Shown piece after piece: positions 12,981-22,300 of a DNA stretch of 64,000 nucleotides. The translations under genes were made by a program, and so were the position numbers. Location: NCBI GenBank assembly GCA_951802195.1, contig OX637628.1, forward strand, positions 186,001-250,000, in the 5' to 3' direction. The stretch's first letter is position 1; each line of letters starts with the position of its first letter. Below the pieces are notes generated by a model. That model saw nothing but the letters and a program-made list of their open reading frames with translations. It had not been told where the DNA came from and made no database searches. Origin of the DNA: Tausonia pullulans (taxonomy: Eukaryota > Basidiomycota > Tremellomycetes > Cystofilobasidiales > Mrakiaceae).

Positions 12981-13606
12981 AGCCTGAAAGAGGAGGGAAT
13001 GAAGGTCGGATGGAGCCTCTCGAGGATACGAGCGTATCAAGGACAAGCCTTGGAAGGTCAGGCGAGGGGCTGTTCCACGCTCGTGTCGACGCCCTTGCAT
13101 TGATTCGCACTCACATCCGCGGCGCACCCTGGCTCACATCTGCGTCAAGGCTGGCCCATCAGTCAGGAGATCTGTAGCTTATTTGGGAAATCAAGAGATT
13201 CCGTCGTCAAAGCGGCGCTCTCTGCGAACTTGAAAACGCGCGCCGGCCACGAACGGCGGAACCAAGGATTTTCGAGGCCCATCATCATCAACTACCGAAC
13301 AACTCTATCATGAGGTGGCTTTCACACAGTTGAGTGTTCACGAGGGGTGAGAGCAAGTCTCGTCGATTGTTTCCGCCACGCTCAACGCCGACGTCTAGCG
13401 GTCCGTACGCCGTCCACGAACGCATCCTCGTCACGTCTCGCTCCTTCATCCTCAACCACACCCGTCTCTGAAGCCCTCTCTGTTGAACTTAGCCTCTCTC
13501 CTCTGTCTCAAGATCATCAAGATCAAGTTTCGGAGGGCGACGCACAGATAGGTAGCACCAGCGCACTCCGCACTCTTCTCAACTCGCTCGCGACTTGCCT
13601 TTCTCC
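12981..13606. other. Bidirectional promoter region
   Basis: 626 bases between the divergent orphan gene and the OYE-type gene. Open frames here (for example 13347-13606, +) lack an in-frame splice into a recognisable domain and are treated as 5' UTR. Confidence 0.4.
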
Positions 13607-15375
13607 ATGGTCGCCTCCTCCATCGAGGACGATGTCGGACCCTTCACCTCTTCAGCTCGGAGGGTCTCCGGAAAGGGAACTAAGCAGTCGGAGAACCCCA
13701 TGGCCACCCCCTTGGTCCTTCCTTGCGGCCTGACGCTCCCGAACCGACTCGTCAAGGTTGGTGTCCTTGCGACTCGCCTGCTCCGACCCCAGGCTGATGT
13801 TTTTTATTTATTGCAGGTCGCCATGGCTGAATGCCTCTCTGGCTTCGGAGGCGGACCACCGACTGAGGGTCACTCGCGTCTCTACGATCTCTGGGCGCGT
13901 GGAGGGTGGGGCTTGGTCATCTCGGGTCCGTCGGAGTTATTGAAAGCTCACTCATTCAGACTCCAACTGACACGCTTGACCATTCTTAGGTAATGTCCAG
14001 ATCTCGCCCGACTTCCTTGCCACACCCTGGGACCTCGCCCTCCCGAGGACTATTCCCTCGAACCCCGGCCAAAGCTACCCCGCCCTTCAACCTTGGTCGA
14101 CTCTGGCTCGGAGCGCACACCCCAAGTCCTCCTCGACGCCCTTCATTGTTCAGCTATCCCATCCAGGCCGACAGTCTCCCCTCTTCTGTAGGCCCTTCCC
14201 CGCTCTCGACGGCAGTAACAAGCCACCCATCGGCGCGTCCGCGGTCCGGCTCGGATCGGACGGAGACAACGAGGGAGGTCTCGTCAGCTGGCTGTTTCAT
14301 CGGTTCCTGTTTGCGACGCCGAGGGCCTTGAGCGACGAGGAGGTCGAGAGACTGCTCCAGCGGTTCGGAGAGGCCGCTAGCTTCCTCGAAGGGGCGGGCG
14401 TCGATGGCGTCGAGATCCACGGAGCGCATGGTTGTCAGTCGCCTTCCCCCTTTTTCTGCTCTCTCTTGGCTAACCTCACTCTTCTCAGATCTCATCTCTC
14501 AATTCCTTTCCCCTCTTTCCAATCTCCGTCCCTCGTCGTCCCTCTTCTCCCTACACCACCCCTCTGCCCACCGACTTCCTCTCCTCCGCCACATCCTCAT
14601 CGCGATCCGAACCCGGACTCGCCCTGGCTTTTGCGCCGGCATCAAGCTCTCGTGCGGCGACTTTGTCCCCAATGGGCTTTCCTCCGAGCAGGCGCTTGAG
14701 CAGGTCCGCGCTGTGCGTGAGATGCGCGTCCCGGTGGATCGCGATGGAACGAAGACGATGGAAGGCTGGGACTTTATTGAGGTCTCTGGAGGAGGGTACA
14801 GCAACCCAGGTCCGTCTTTGCGCTTGCCGGTCGTTTACACCTAACCATTGACGCATTCATCAGTCTTCGCGAGCTCGTCCGGCCCCAACACCTCGTTCTC
14901 GGACTTTACCACCTCTCTCCTCGCCCTCGCCTCCCGCTCTTGCTCCTCTTCTCACCCAGCGATCCTCCTCTCCTCTTCCCTTCGAACCGTTCCCTCTCTT
15001 CAAGCCGCCCTTACCGGCCGCTCTGCCGACCTCCTCGGCTTTGGCCGCCCCTCCCTCCTGCACCCCTCCCTCCCTCTCACACACTTCCTCGCCTCCCCTT
15101 CCCCGCACTCCATCCCACCTCACTCCATCCCCAACTTCGACATCTGGAGCTCCCTTTTAAGCCTAGGTGGTCGCGTCCGGCTTGTCGGGGCCGGCTTGGG
15201 CACCATATGGTGGACCTGGCAGATGGCTCGGATCGCCCGGGGGAGGGACATCGATCCCGGGATGGGTATCCCGACTGGGCTGGTCGGCAGCTTGAGGGGA
15301 GGAGCGGGGCTGTTCCTGCTTGTATTGGTAGTGCTCGCTATGCGGGTAGTCATGTGGTGGCTGGATCGACTCTAG
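13607..15375 (+). CDS. Old Yellow Enzyme-type NADH:flavin oxidoreductase, membrane-tailed
   Basis: Exons 13607-13756, 13817-13925, 13990-14433, 14489-14809 and 14864-15375 give 511 residues in frame. The TIM-barrel FMN oxidoreductase family is shown by PCGLTLPNRLVKVAMAE near residue 40, WGLVISGNVQI, FIVQLSHPGRQSP, the substrate/FMN segment DGVEIHGAHGYLISQFLSPL, GIKLSCGDF, and FIEVSGGGYSNP. The family reduces activated alkenes or oxidises NAD(P)H with FMN. The usual R-T-D-E-Y-G-G motif after the SPL segment is replaced by a Ser/His-rich stretch, so catalysis may be altered. The last 25 residues (LFLLVLVVLAMRVVMWWL) form a predicted C-terminal membrane anchor. The ATG at 13607 is the first in frame. 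The 3' end faces the con-6 gene 206 bases away. Confidence 0.88.
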
Positions 15376-15581
15376 ATGTTATATAGGGGCACAAGAGAGA
15401 CCACGTAATGGCACCCCTCGGCTCTTGCCTTCAGATGCATGGCGACAAAGGCACAAGTCAAATCATTATACAGAGGCTAAAGAATATCAAAAGACGAAGA
15501 GACTGGACAAGAAGAGAAGCGAGCAAAGAAGAGGCAGGCGATGAGGACGAAGGAAGAAAGGGGCGGCGGCGGCACGCGTGA

Positions 15582-16858
15582 TCAGTAGTTCTCTCCGAAG
15601 CCGCGAAGCATTTCACGGGCGTGCTGCAATAAAACAGATGCAAAAGGGGCATCAGTGGACTTTGAGGTTGAGGGGGAGAGACCTGAAGAGATAGAGCGCG
15701 CCTCCTTGGCGTCTTCGGACTGAAAATGCATTTGGCCAAAAGCCGTGGGGAGGTCACCAGTCAGCCAAAGAGCGCTCACGATCAAATCTTCGCTAGAAAT
15801 AAAAACTATGCACGACGTTGGCATTGGTCAAAGCACTCTTGAACCCGGCGACTTGCCTCCGGTGGTGCTCCTGTGAGGAGATGGGAGCATCTCAGATTGA
15901 ATTTGAGAGAGGACTCCTGATAGCTCACTAGCTCGGCACGCACAGGGGTGTCCTCGTGGAGAGCCGTGCGGCCCTCGAGCTCGGAAATGGCCTGGCGGGA
16001 GTGCTCCTTGGCCTCCTCAGACTGGAGATGGAAGATGCTGTCAACGAAGGGTGCCAGGCAATGGCACACGTCTCGAAGCAGATTACTCACGGTCCTCGGG
16101 TTCGACTGAAATCATACGGAGGGGAACTGGTCAGAGTACAGAATGAGAGATAAATGAAAGACAAAAACGAACGAGAACCGCACGATGTCCCCTCAGCACA
16201 TGAGACTGGTGGGGGGTGAGGTGAGGGTGGGAGTCCCCAGACGCCTCTCCAGTCTCGGAGCCGGTCATCATCTGTTCGGGTGCAAAAGCGTCAGATCAGA
16301 ACAAATCATAGATCAAGTTAGTTCAGGGTAGCTGGGGACATGATACAAACCTTGAGGACTATCGAAGAAACAGAGTGTGCGCAGAAGAGATGATTTGAGG
16401 TGTCAAAGAGAGAGGCCAAGCATGCGGATAGAGATGGCCGGACTAACCCTTCCTCGAGTGCGCCTTGGCTACGGATCCGAGTACTTTGTCAGCGTACTCG
16501 GCTATAAGATTGATGACACTGGGCAAATTACCTTCCTCTGAGACGTTGGGGTTGTGGAGGGCGGCTGAAACGGGAGGCAAGGCGAGTGATATTCCACGTC
16601 GACGCGTCAGACAGAATAAGCTCAATCGACGCGGCATAGCGCAGCAGACGCACCCTTGTGTCCTGGCCAAGCGACCATGGAAAGTGGGAGGGGAAGCTTC
16701 AGTTCTATCAACAAGAGAGAAGAGAATAGCGGGAAAGGTGCGTACCCCTAATAACGTTCTCAGGCTAGAAGGCGAGGAGATGTCAACGAGCTGGCTGGCT
16801 TACTGTACCCAGGGAAGTCAGTCATACATACGTGCTCGGCATTGGCGGAGTGGGACAT
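15582..16858 (-). CDS. con-6: Con-6 family (conidiation-specific 6-like) protein
   Basis: About eleven small exons encode roughly 150 residues. Starting at MSHSANAEH (16858), the spliced product carries three con-6 repeats: ENVIRAALHNPNVSEEAK, HVLRGHRAVLSNPRTSEEAK, and QVAGFKSALTNANVSEDAK. It ends HAREMLRGFGENY. The NPxVSEEAK core is diagnostic of the family, whose members are small, highly charged cytosolic proteins abundant in spores or stressed cells; the molecular role is unknown. One exon is only 8 nt (16351-16358). The last intron is ambiguous (see findings): a GT donor shifts frame, whereas a GC donor at 15701 or intron retention keeps it. A CRE-like site lies about 140 bases upstream of the ATG. 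Confidence 0.88.
16351..16358 (-). other. 8-nt micro-exon of the con-6 gene
   Basis: TCCTCAAG sits between acceptor ...gatag and donor gtttgt on the minus strand. It supplies V-L-K after SRK in the first con-6 repeat, matching the family ending SRKVL. Confidence 0.7.
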
Positions 16859-16997
16859 GGTAGGCGCGATTGGATGTGTGAGTGGGCAAGGTCTGGGGGA
16901 TGTGGTGGGGGCGGGGAAGGTGGACGTTGAAAGCGTAAGGTGGGCGAAGCATGAAAGCGCCTGCGCGCTGAAACGCGGCTCCCCCTGGTCATCGGCA

Positions 16998-17005
16998 TGA
17001 CGTCA
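16998..17005. promoter_or_regulatory. CRE-like palindrome upstream of con-6
   Basis: TGACGTCA, the palindromic site bound by Atf1/CREB-type bZIP factors, lies about 140 bases 5' of the con-6 start codon. A CCCCT stress-response-like element occurs near 16982. Binding is inferred from the motif only. Confidence 0.5.
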
Positions 17006-17205
17006 GATCATTCTTCCTTATTCTTCCGAGCGAGAGAACAAGTGCATGGACCAAAGAGGAAGTTCCTTGCAACGGGGGATCCTCGCAAAGAAAAATGATA
17101 TGGTCTAGGCAGGGCGATTGAAGCGCACGCGGGCTTCGCGCTCTCTCAAACGGTCATTAGAAGAGTAATATAACTGAACGGATCACCCAACCTCCAACCT
17201 GTCCA
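17006..17205. other. Short spacer between con-6 promoter and membrane-protein gene
   Basis: Together with 16859-16997 this forms 347 bases between two minus-strand genes. It holds the con-6 promoter and the 3' flank of the membrane-protein gene, and no other gene is seen. Confidence 0.4.
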
Positions 17206-18434
17206 TCATCGTCGCATCCGAGGACCATATAGCTGTATCATCGAAGCAGAGCGTCAACTCGAGTCGCTTGCATGCACTTACGCTGGGCCTACTCACGTCC
17301 GTCAGATCGCCTATGTCGCTTTTCCAGACCTCGTCGCCCTCCCACCAGCCATGCCGGCCCCGGAAGATGATCAGCCCGCCCGCGACCACTTCCCGGAGGA
17401 CAAACGCCGTCCAGACGATACCGAGAAGGACGAGGACGCTCTTCCGGACGGCTGGGACCCGCGCGCCGCTTGACGCGCTCAGCCGCAATGCTGAGAGGAT
17501 GAGAAGGGCTGTATAGGGCGCGGCAAGAAGGATCGCCGCGAGGAAGAGACCGTGGAGTGGAACGATGTCGGACGTGGCTGTGAAGAGGAGGAGGTTGTAG
17601 AGGTGGAAGGTCGGGAGCGCAAAGAGGACGACCAGACGGAGCGAGTCGTATGGGCGCGTCGGGCCAGTGGCGGGCGAGGAGGAAGCAGAGGGAATGAAGA
17701 GGGAATACACGTCGGAGAGTGACTCGAGAGTAACGGCGCGTAGGCATCTGGAGGGAAGGGGAGGAAAGGGGAAGTCAGGCGCGTTGCAAAGCCAGTGCTC
17801 GTCTCTCATACATTGGCAGCCCTTCCTGGAACGAGACTAACCTATAAATGGCCGCACTGACGCCTACACTCAGCAGGAGCAGCACCGGGAGGGCCGACAG
17901 CGACCTCCAAGGCTGGAGAACGGCGACAAAGGACGCCTGTCACAGGGAACCAAGTCCCGGGACACTCGGGTCAGGCAACTCGCAGATGAGGGTGGGCGAG
18001 AAGGCAAGAAAGCCGAGCTCACGATGACAGGCACTACCGGAAGAAAATCATAACGCCACCCCACTCTCGAGGCGAAATCTGGGCTCTCCGTCAACGACGT
18101 CCTTCGCCAAGGCGAGACTTCGACCGAGGTAGAGGATGGAAGAAGCGAGCTTGCGGCCTCACCCGCCTCGTCTTCTCCGTCATCCTTGTAGCCATTGTCA
18201 AACGATTCTGGTGAGGAGGGTAAGAGACGTTTAGATTCTTGCTTGCCGTCCATCCTCAACACTCTCAAGAGACGCACTGCTCTCGCTTCTGCGTCGACCC
18301 GCGGCGGCCTTCTCCGGGAAGGAAGAAGCAGCGAGGGAAGGGCCCGCCTCGACGTCCAGGTCGTGAGAGACCTTGGAAGATCGCTCCGCGAGGGGGAACA
18401 ACTCTGCTGAAGTCGAGCGTGAAACCGTCGGCAT
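17206..18434 (-). CDS. Orphan multi-pass membrane protein, TMD0-like
   Basis: I propose an ATG at 18434 and five exons ending at the TGA at 17206-17208. The N-terminal ~95 residues are acidic and Ser-rich (DNGYKDDGEDEAGEAASS). Five hydrophobic segments follow: LPVVPVIVASFVAVL, ALPVLLLLSVGVSAAIY, LRLVVLFALPTFHLYNLLLF, LFLAAILLAAPYTALLILSA and VLVLLGIVWTAFVLREVVAG. The five-helix layout, with RPYDSLRLVVLFALP between helices, resembles the N-terminal TMD0 bundle of ABCC transporters. No ABC core follows, because the next gene is unrelated. The first intron (gtgttg..caccag) is inferred from a needed frame change, and the final exon adds only about eight residues (LYGPRMRR). No function is assigned. 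Confidence 0.55.
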
Positions 18435-18832
18435 GTGGAAGGGGGCAAGCGTGTAGTTGGTGGTTGAGGGCACATGTCCGCGTTGCTTTCGCTAGAGACG
18501 GGAGACCTTGAAGCCACGGCCGCCGGCACATCGATCATTCGTGCGCGTGCGTGGGGCTTCCCTCTCTCTCTGCGCCACTGCACGAAACACCTTCTATCGA
18601 GCATTGTTTTTCGAGTTATATAAGACTAAAAAGAGCGGCACGACAGATGTCTCGACTTGAACTTGGCCCGGGGACGTGTATGTTGCTAGCTCTACCTCCG
18701 CAAACACCAACAACTCACATGGTTTCGGGACAGAGATTCCCTCGCGCATCTCATCTCGTTCGCCGCCACAGAGTTATATCGATCTTTCCTGCTAGTACCA
18801 GTACCTCGCTATTATCCATCCATGCCTGCCCA
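18435..18832. other. Spacer between two minus-strand genes
   Basis: 398 bases containing the promoter of the membrane-protein gene and the 3' flank of the reductase-RidA gene. An in-frame upstream exon starting at an ATG near 18540 cannot be excluded. Confidence 0.35.
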
Positions 18833-20933
18833 TCAAATCCTCAGGATCTCTCCTTGTGCTCCCAGCTCAGCGTCGAACTCGATCTCCACCTTGAATGACC
18901 CAACAAGTCCCGCCGTGCAGAGCGTGTTGGCCGGCCGGATGCCCTCCTTGGCAAATTGCCGTCCATGTTCGCGTATGGTCTCGTCACACCACTCCATGTC
19001 CTTATGAAGCGACGGGGAGGGTCCTGTTAGATCGAGACGCCCTTGCTCAAACTCCTGCAGCACCGGATTGCTCACCGTGATCATAACACGTGTGCGGACG
19101 ACGTCCCTAAGAGAGCCCCCAAGCTTCTTGAGCGCCAGGCTGGCAATGTCGAAGATGTGGGCCGTCTGAGATCGAGCAGAGTCCCCGCCGGCGATGGGGA
19201 GCATGGACGGGACAGGCGAGGTCGCCGTTGTTCCGGAGACGCGGATCGTGGAGCCCATGCGGACAGCTCGGCAATAGCCCTATATGAATTGATGTCAGAA
19301 CAGAGTCGGTGACGAGATAGATATGAGAGGGACCAACAGCGATGGGCTCCCAGGGCGAACCGCTGCTGACTTCGACTCGTCGCCCACTTGCGATGGCCTC
19401 GGCAACGAGCTTAGCCCGTTCCTGGTCCTCGGATTCTTCGATGTGGTCGGAAAGATCACCTGCACTCTCATATAACAACTTCAGTGGAGTAATTAGAAAA
19501 GTGAAAAGGAGACGACACACCTGACGCAGTGAGGAAAGGGGCTCGACGATACTCGTCGCCACAGTCAAAGGGTATGTCCTTGAGCCCCTTCTGAGCTTCT
19601 GATATCAGATCTCGGTCGTCATCCGAGAGGCGAAGTGAAAATGCTTTAAGGTTCTCCTTGGCATGGGCGAACGAGTTGACGCTAAGCCTGGAGCCGATGA
19701 TGACGGACGCAACGGCCGGGAGGTCAAGCACGTAGCGGATGGCAACGGCGGAGATGGGAACAGAGTGCCGTTTGGCAATGGTGTCGAGGGCAGTGAGGAC
19801 GACCTGGAAGGGCGCCCAGCCGCCAGCAGCGTCGATGAAGCGCTTGTACCTAGCATTTATGGCATGAGAAATCTGATGGAAAGTTACAAAGAGGACTCGG
19901 CTCACTTTTTCAGCGACCAGTTGCTGAGAGTGTTGCCGGTCGGCTCTGGCTTGCCGAGCCACTTCTCGTTGAGGAAGCCACCGAGAAGGACCTAGAAGAG
20001 AGTGATCAGATCAAAATGGCGACAACATACTGAGATCGCAGCTTCTCTCTCACCGAATACCTGTACGGGGAAGATTTCGGCATCAGCAAAACCTTTCCAC
20101 CAAAATTGGGAGTAAGTTGACTTACGCGAGAATCCCAATGCCATGTTTCTGACAGACGTCAGCCATGCCTTCCTCCTTGAGGATCCGCCGGTCCAGCACC
20201 GAGACGGCGACCTGATTCGAGACTATCTTGAAGCCCGAATCTATCAGAAGCAGGAGATGGGATGTGTTGGTGTTGGTGAGACCGAGGTTAAGAAGAGGCC
20301 GCTGAGACGAATCTTGAACGGTGCGCAGATAGGCGAGAAGGGCACTGGAAACGGTGGCTTCAGCTCTTTTACCCACAAGGGACTTGCTCCGGCCAAATTA
20401 CAGGTATGAAGGCTTCTCGTAGTCCCAGATGTGGAACTGAAGCAGTGGCAGAGACTGCAGTTTCATTCGCTTTCGAGCGAGATCGAGAGCGGCCTTAGAC
20501 GAGACGCGTTAGTCTCAAGACAATACTGGCGGGCGCACGCGCATCGCAGCGCCTATATCGTTCTGACGTACCTTGACATCCTGCTCCGTCGAGAGCTCTG
20601 GCTTGGGACACCACTTGGTGAAGAAGACTGCATTAGACGCTGCCGACGGCTGGTCGTCCTCAAGCGACGCCTCGAGGTACTTTCCGACGACCTCCTCCGC
20701 AGACCCGTAGTCTGGCAGACCCAAACCAAAGTCAGCTCGAGTATCAGTTGAGTCTTTTAAGTACATCTCGGCTCACGGTCGGCCATGTCAAACGTTTGGA
20801 AGCCCTCATCAATGAGCTGGCCCATGACCTTAGCACACTCGTTAACCGAGCCGGTCTCGTGTCCCCCGGCGAGTTGCCAAAGGCCCGTAACGATGCGGTC
20901 AATCTCGAGGGTGTCGATCTTTGTACGTTCCAT
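18833..20933 (-). CDS. Aldo/keto reductase fused to a RidA (YjgF) domain
   Basis: One spliced frame from MERTKIDTLEIDRIVTGLWQ (ATG at 20933) encodes an aldo/keto reductase followed directly by a RidA-like domain, about 520 residues. The reductase tetrad is visible: D49 and Y54 in TFDMADHYGSAEE, K85 in VFFTKWCPK, and H120 in LLQFHIWDYEKPSYL. GILAYSVLLGGFLNEKWLG and the cofactor-side segment VIIGSRLSVNSF follow. After a short linker (SGDLSDHIEESED) the RidA fold starts at SPWEPIAGYCRAVRMG, continues through IRVSGTTATSP and RTRVMITVSN, and ends FKVEIEFDAEL. RidA proteins deaminate reactive enamines/imines using an arginine in a PAR(S/T) motif. Here that position reads PANT, so classical imine deaminase activity is doubtful. 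A 7-nt micro-exon (20054-20060) joins ILA to VLLGG. The substrate is unknown. Confidence 0.88.
20054..20060 (-). other. 7-nt micro-exon of the reductase-RidA gene
   Basis: GTATTCG lies between acceptor ...gtacag and donor gtgaga on the minus strand. It gives Y-S between ILA and VLLGG and restores the frame. Direct splicing past it would break the conserved segment. Confidence 0.75.
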
Positions 20934-22300
20934 GCTGGATAGAGAAAAAGGAGATGAGGTGGTTGTTGAGTGGATGATTGTCGCGAGATCGCTGTTCGCT
21001 TTTAGGTCAGCGAGCGTGTTCGGCCTCGTCCGTGTGGCTTTGCCGGCGAAGGCCGAAAGCCGAAGGGAAAAAACGCTGGAAATTACGCGCGCATCTGCAG
21101 ACGAACATTTTCCCGAATCACCGCCCTCTCACAGCAGTTGGAGTATGACTCGACATCACTGTCCGGTTGAGTATCTGCAATCTATTTCGGCAATATCTTC
21201 AAAACGTCGTTCTACGGCAGACGGACAGCGCCGCGCTGTGCAGGTCCGGCTCTGCATCCCCGGACTTCTCAAGGCTTCCTCTCCCGCTTGGTCTTCGGGA
21301 AGATGACATTCAAGATCAAGCGGTGCCTCTCTGGAGCAGGATTCCGCCTTTTCTGCTGCTGCTGCGTTTCCTGCAGCTCGAGCGCGCGCAGCTGGTGACG
21401 TAGACTGGCACCCGGAGGATGAACGACCCTCGATCGTGAGAAGTTAATAAGGGACCCACCCTGACTCACTCTCTGGTTCCTTCCGAAACAATCGTCGCCT
21501 CCCGAACAAACAAAACTGAAAGCTCAGGACACAGGGCAACGAGGATGGTTGTCACCGCCGTCACAGTAGAAGAAAGTGGGGGCGGCGACGGATGACAAAA
21601 GTTCCGCCTCTCCCTCCTCCCCAGAGTCGAGCCCGCTCGATCCTCCGCCACTGCCGCCCTGTCCTCGTGGTTAAAAAAAAAAAAGCTCCGCCAAGGAGGT
21701 CTCTCTTGGAGGAGCAAATGTCCTTGTCTACAATAGACAGGAACGCCACGATACCCTCCTCCAGTACGCCACAGATTACAGCGGAGGAGAACGACGCCCC
21801 TCCTCAGACTTTTGTTGTTGCGAGCGACGAGCGATCTGGCTTGCCATCGATCTTCACATGCTAAGGGAGAGGCTTCGCGTCGCTTGTCGTCCCCTGGCCT
21901 GATGAACTGCGAGCGAGGAGAAAACATAGAACTCCGCGGTCTGGTTGGTCGGCTGCTTTCACCCCAGGGTCCTCCTTTTCAGGGATTTCACTTTTTGCCG
22001 CGTGGTCGGTCGCTCGCCGGATGAACCGTTGCCGCCACTGGGCGGAGCCTCGGAACATTGTCAGGGGCTGTCCCCCGCTCGTTCTGGTCCAAGCGTCATC
22101 GACTACTCACCCTGAGAGCAACGAACGGAAGGGAATGAGAGGGATTGGATCGATGAAGCCCCTCTGTCACCCTTTCTCTCTCCCTTGCCCCCTCAAGCGT
22201 CGCCGCCCAGACCAGCAGGCCGTCATCAAGTCTCCCTCCAAAGTCCATAACCTTCCAACCGCCCGTTCACCATTCCCCTTTTCCCTCCCCTCTCGCCTGG
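20934..22300. other. Bidirectional promoter region
   Basis: 1.37 kb between the divergent reductase-RidA and glycosyltransferase-like genes. Open frames such as 21466-21927 (-) and 21592-21864 (+) overlap each other and show no domain or splice-consistent partner. A short A-run lies at about 21673-21684. No RNA gene is seen. Confidence 0.45.

Noticed and set aside
17206-20933. Idea that the membrane protein and the reductase-RidA gene form a metabolic cluster with the OYE gene
   Set aside because: The genes have separate promoters, and a con-6 gene and an unrelated orphan lie between or beside them. Proximity alone does not support a pathway.
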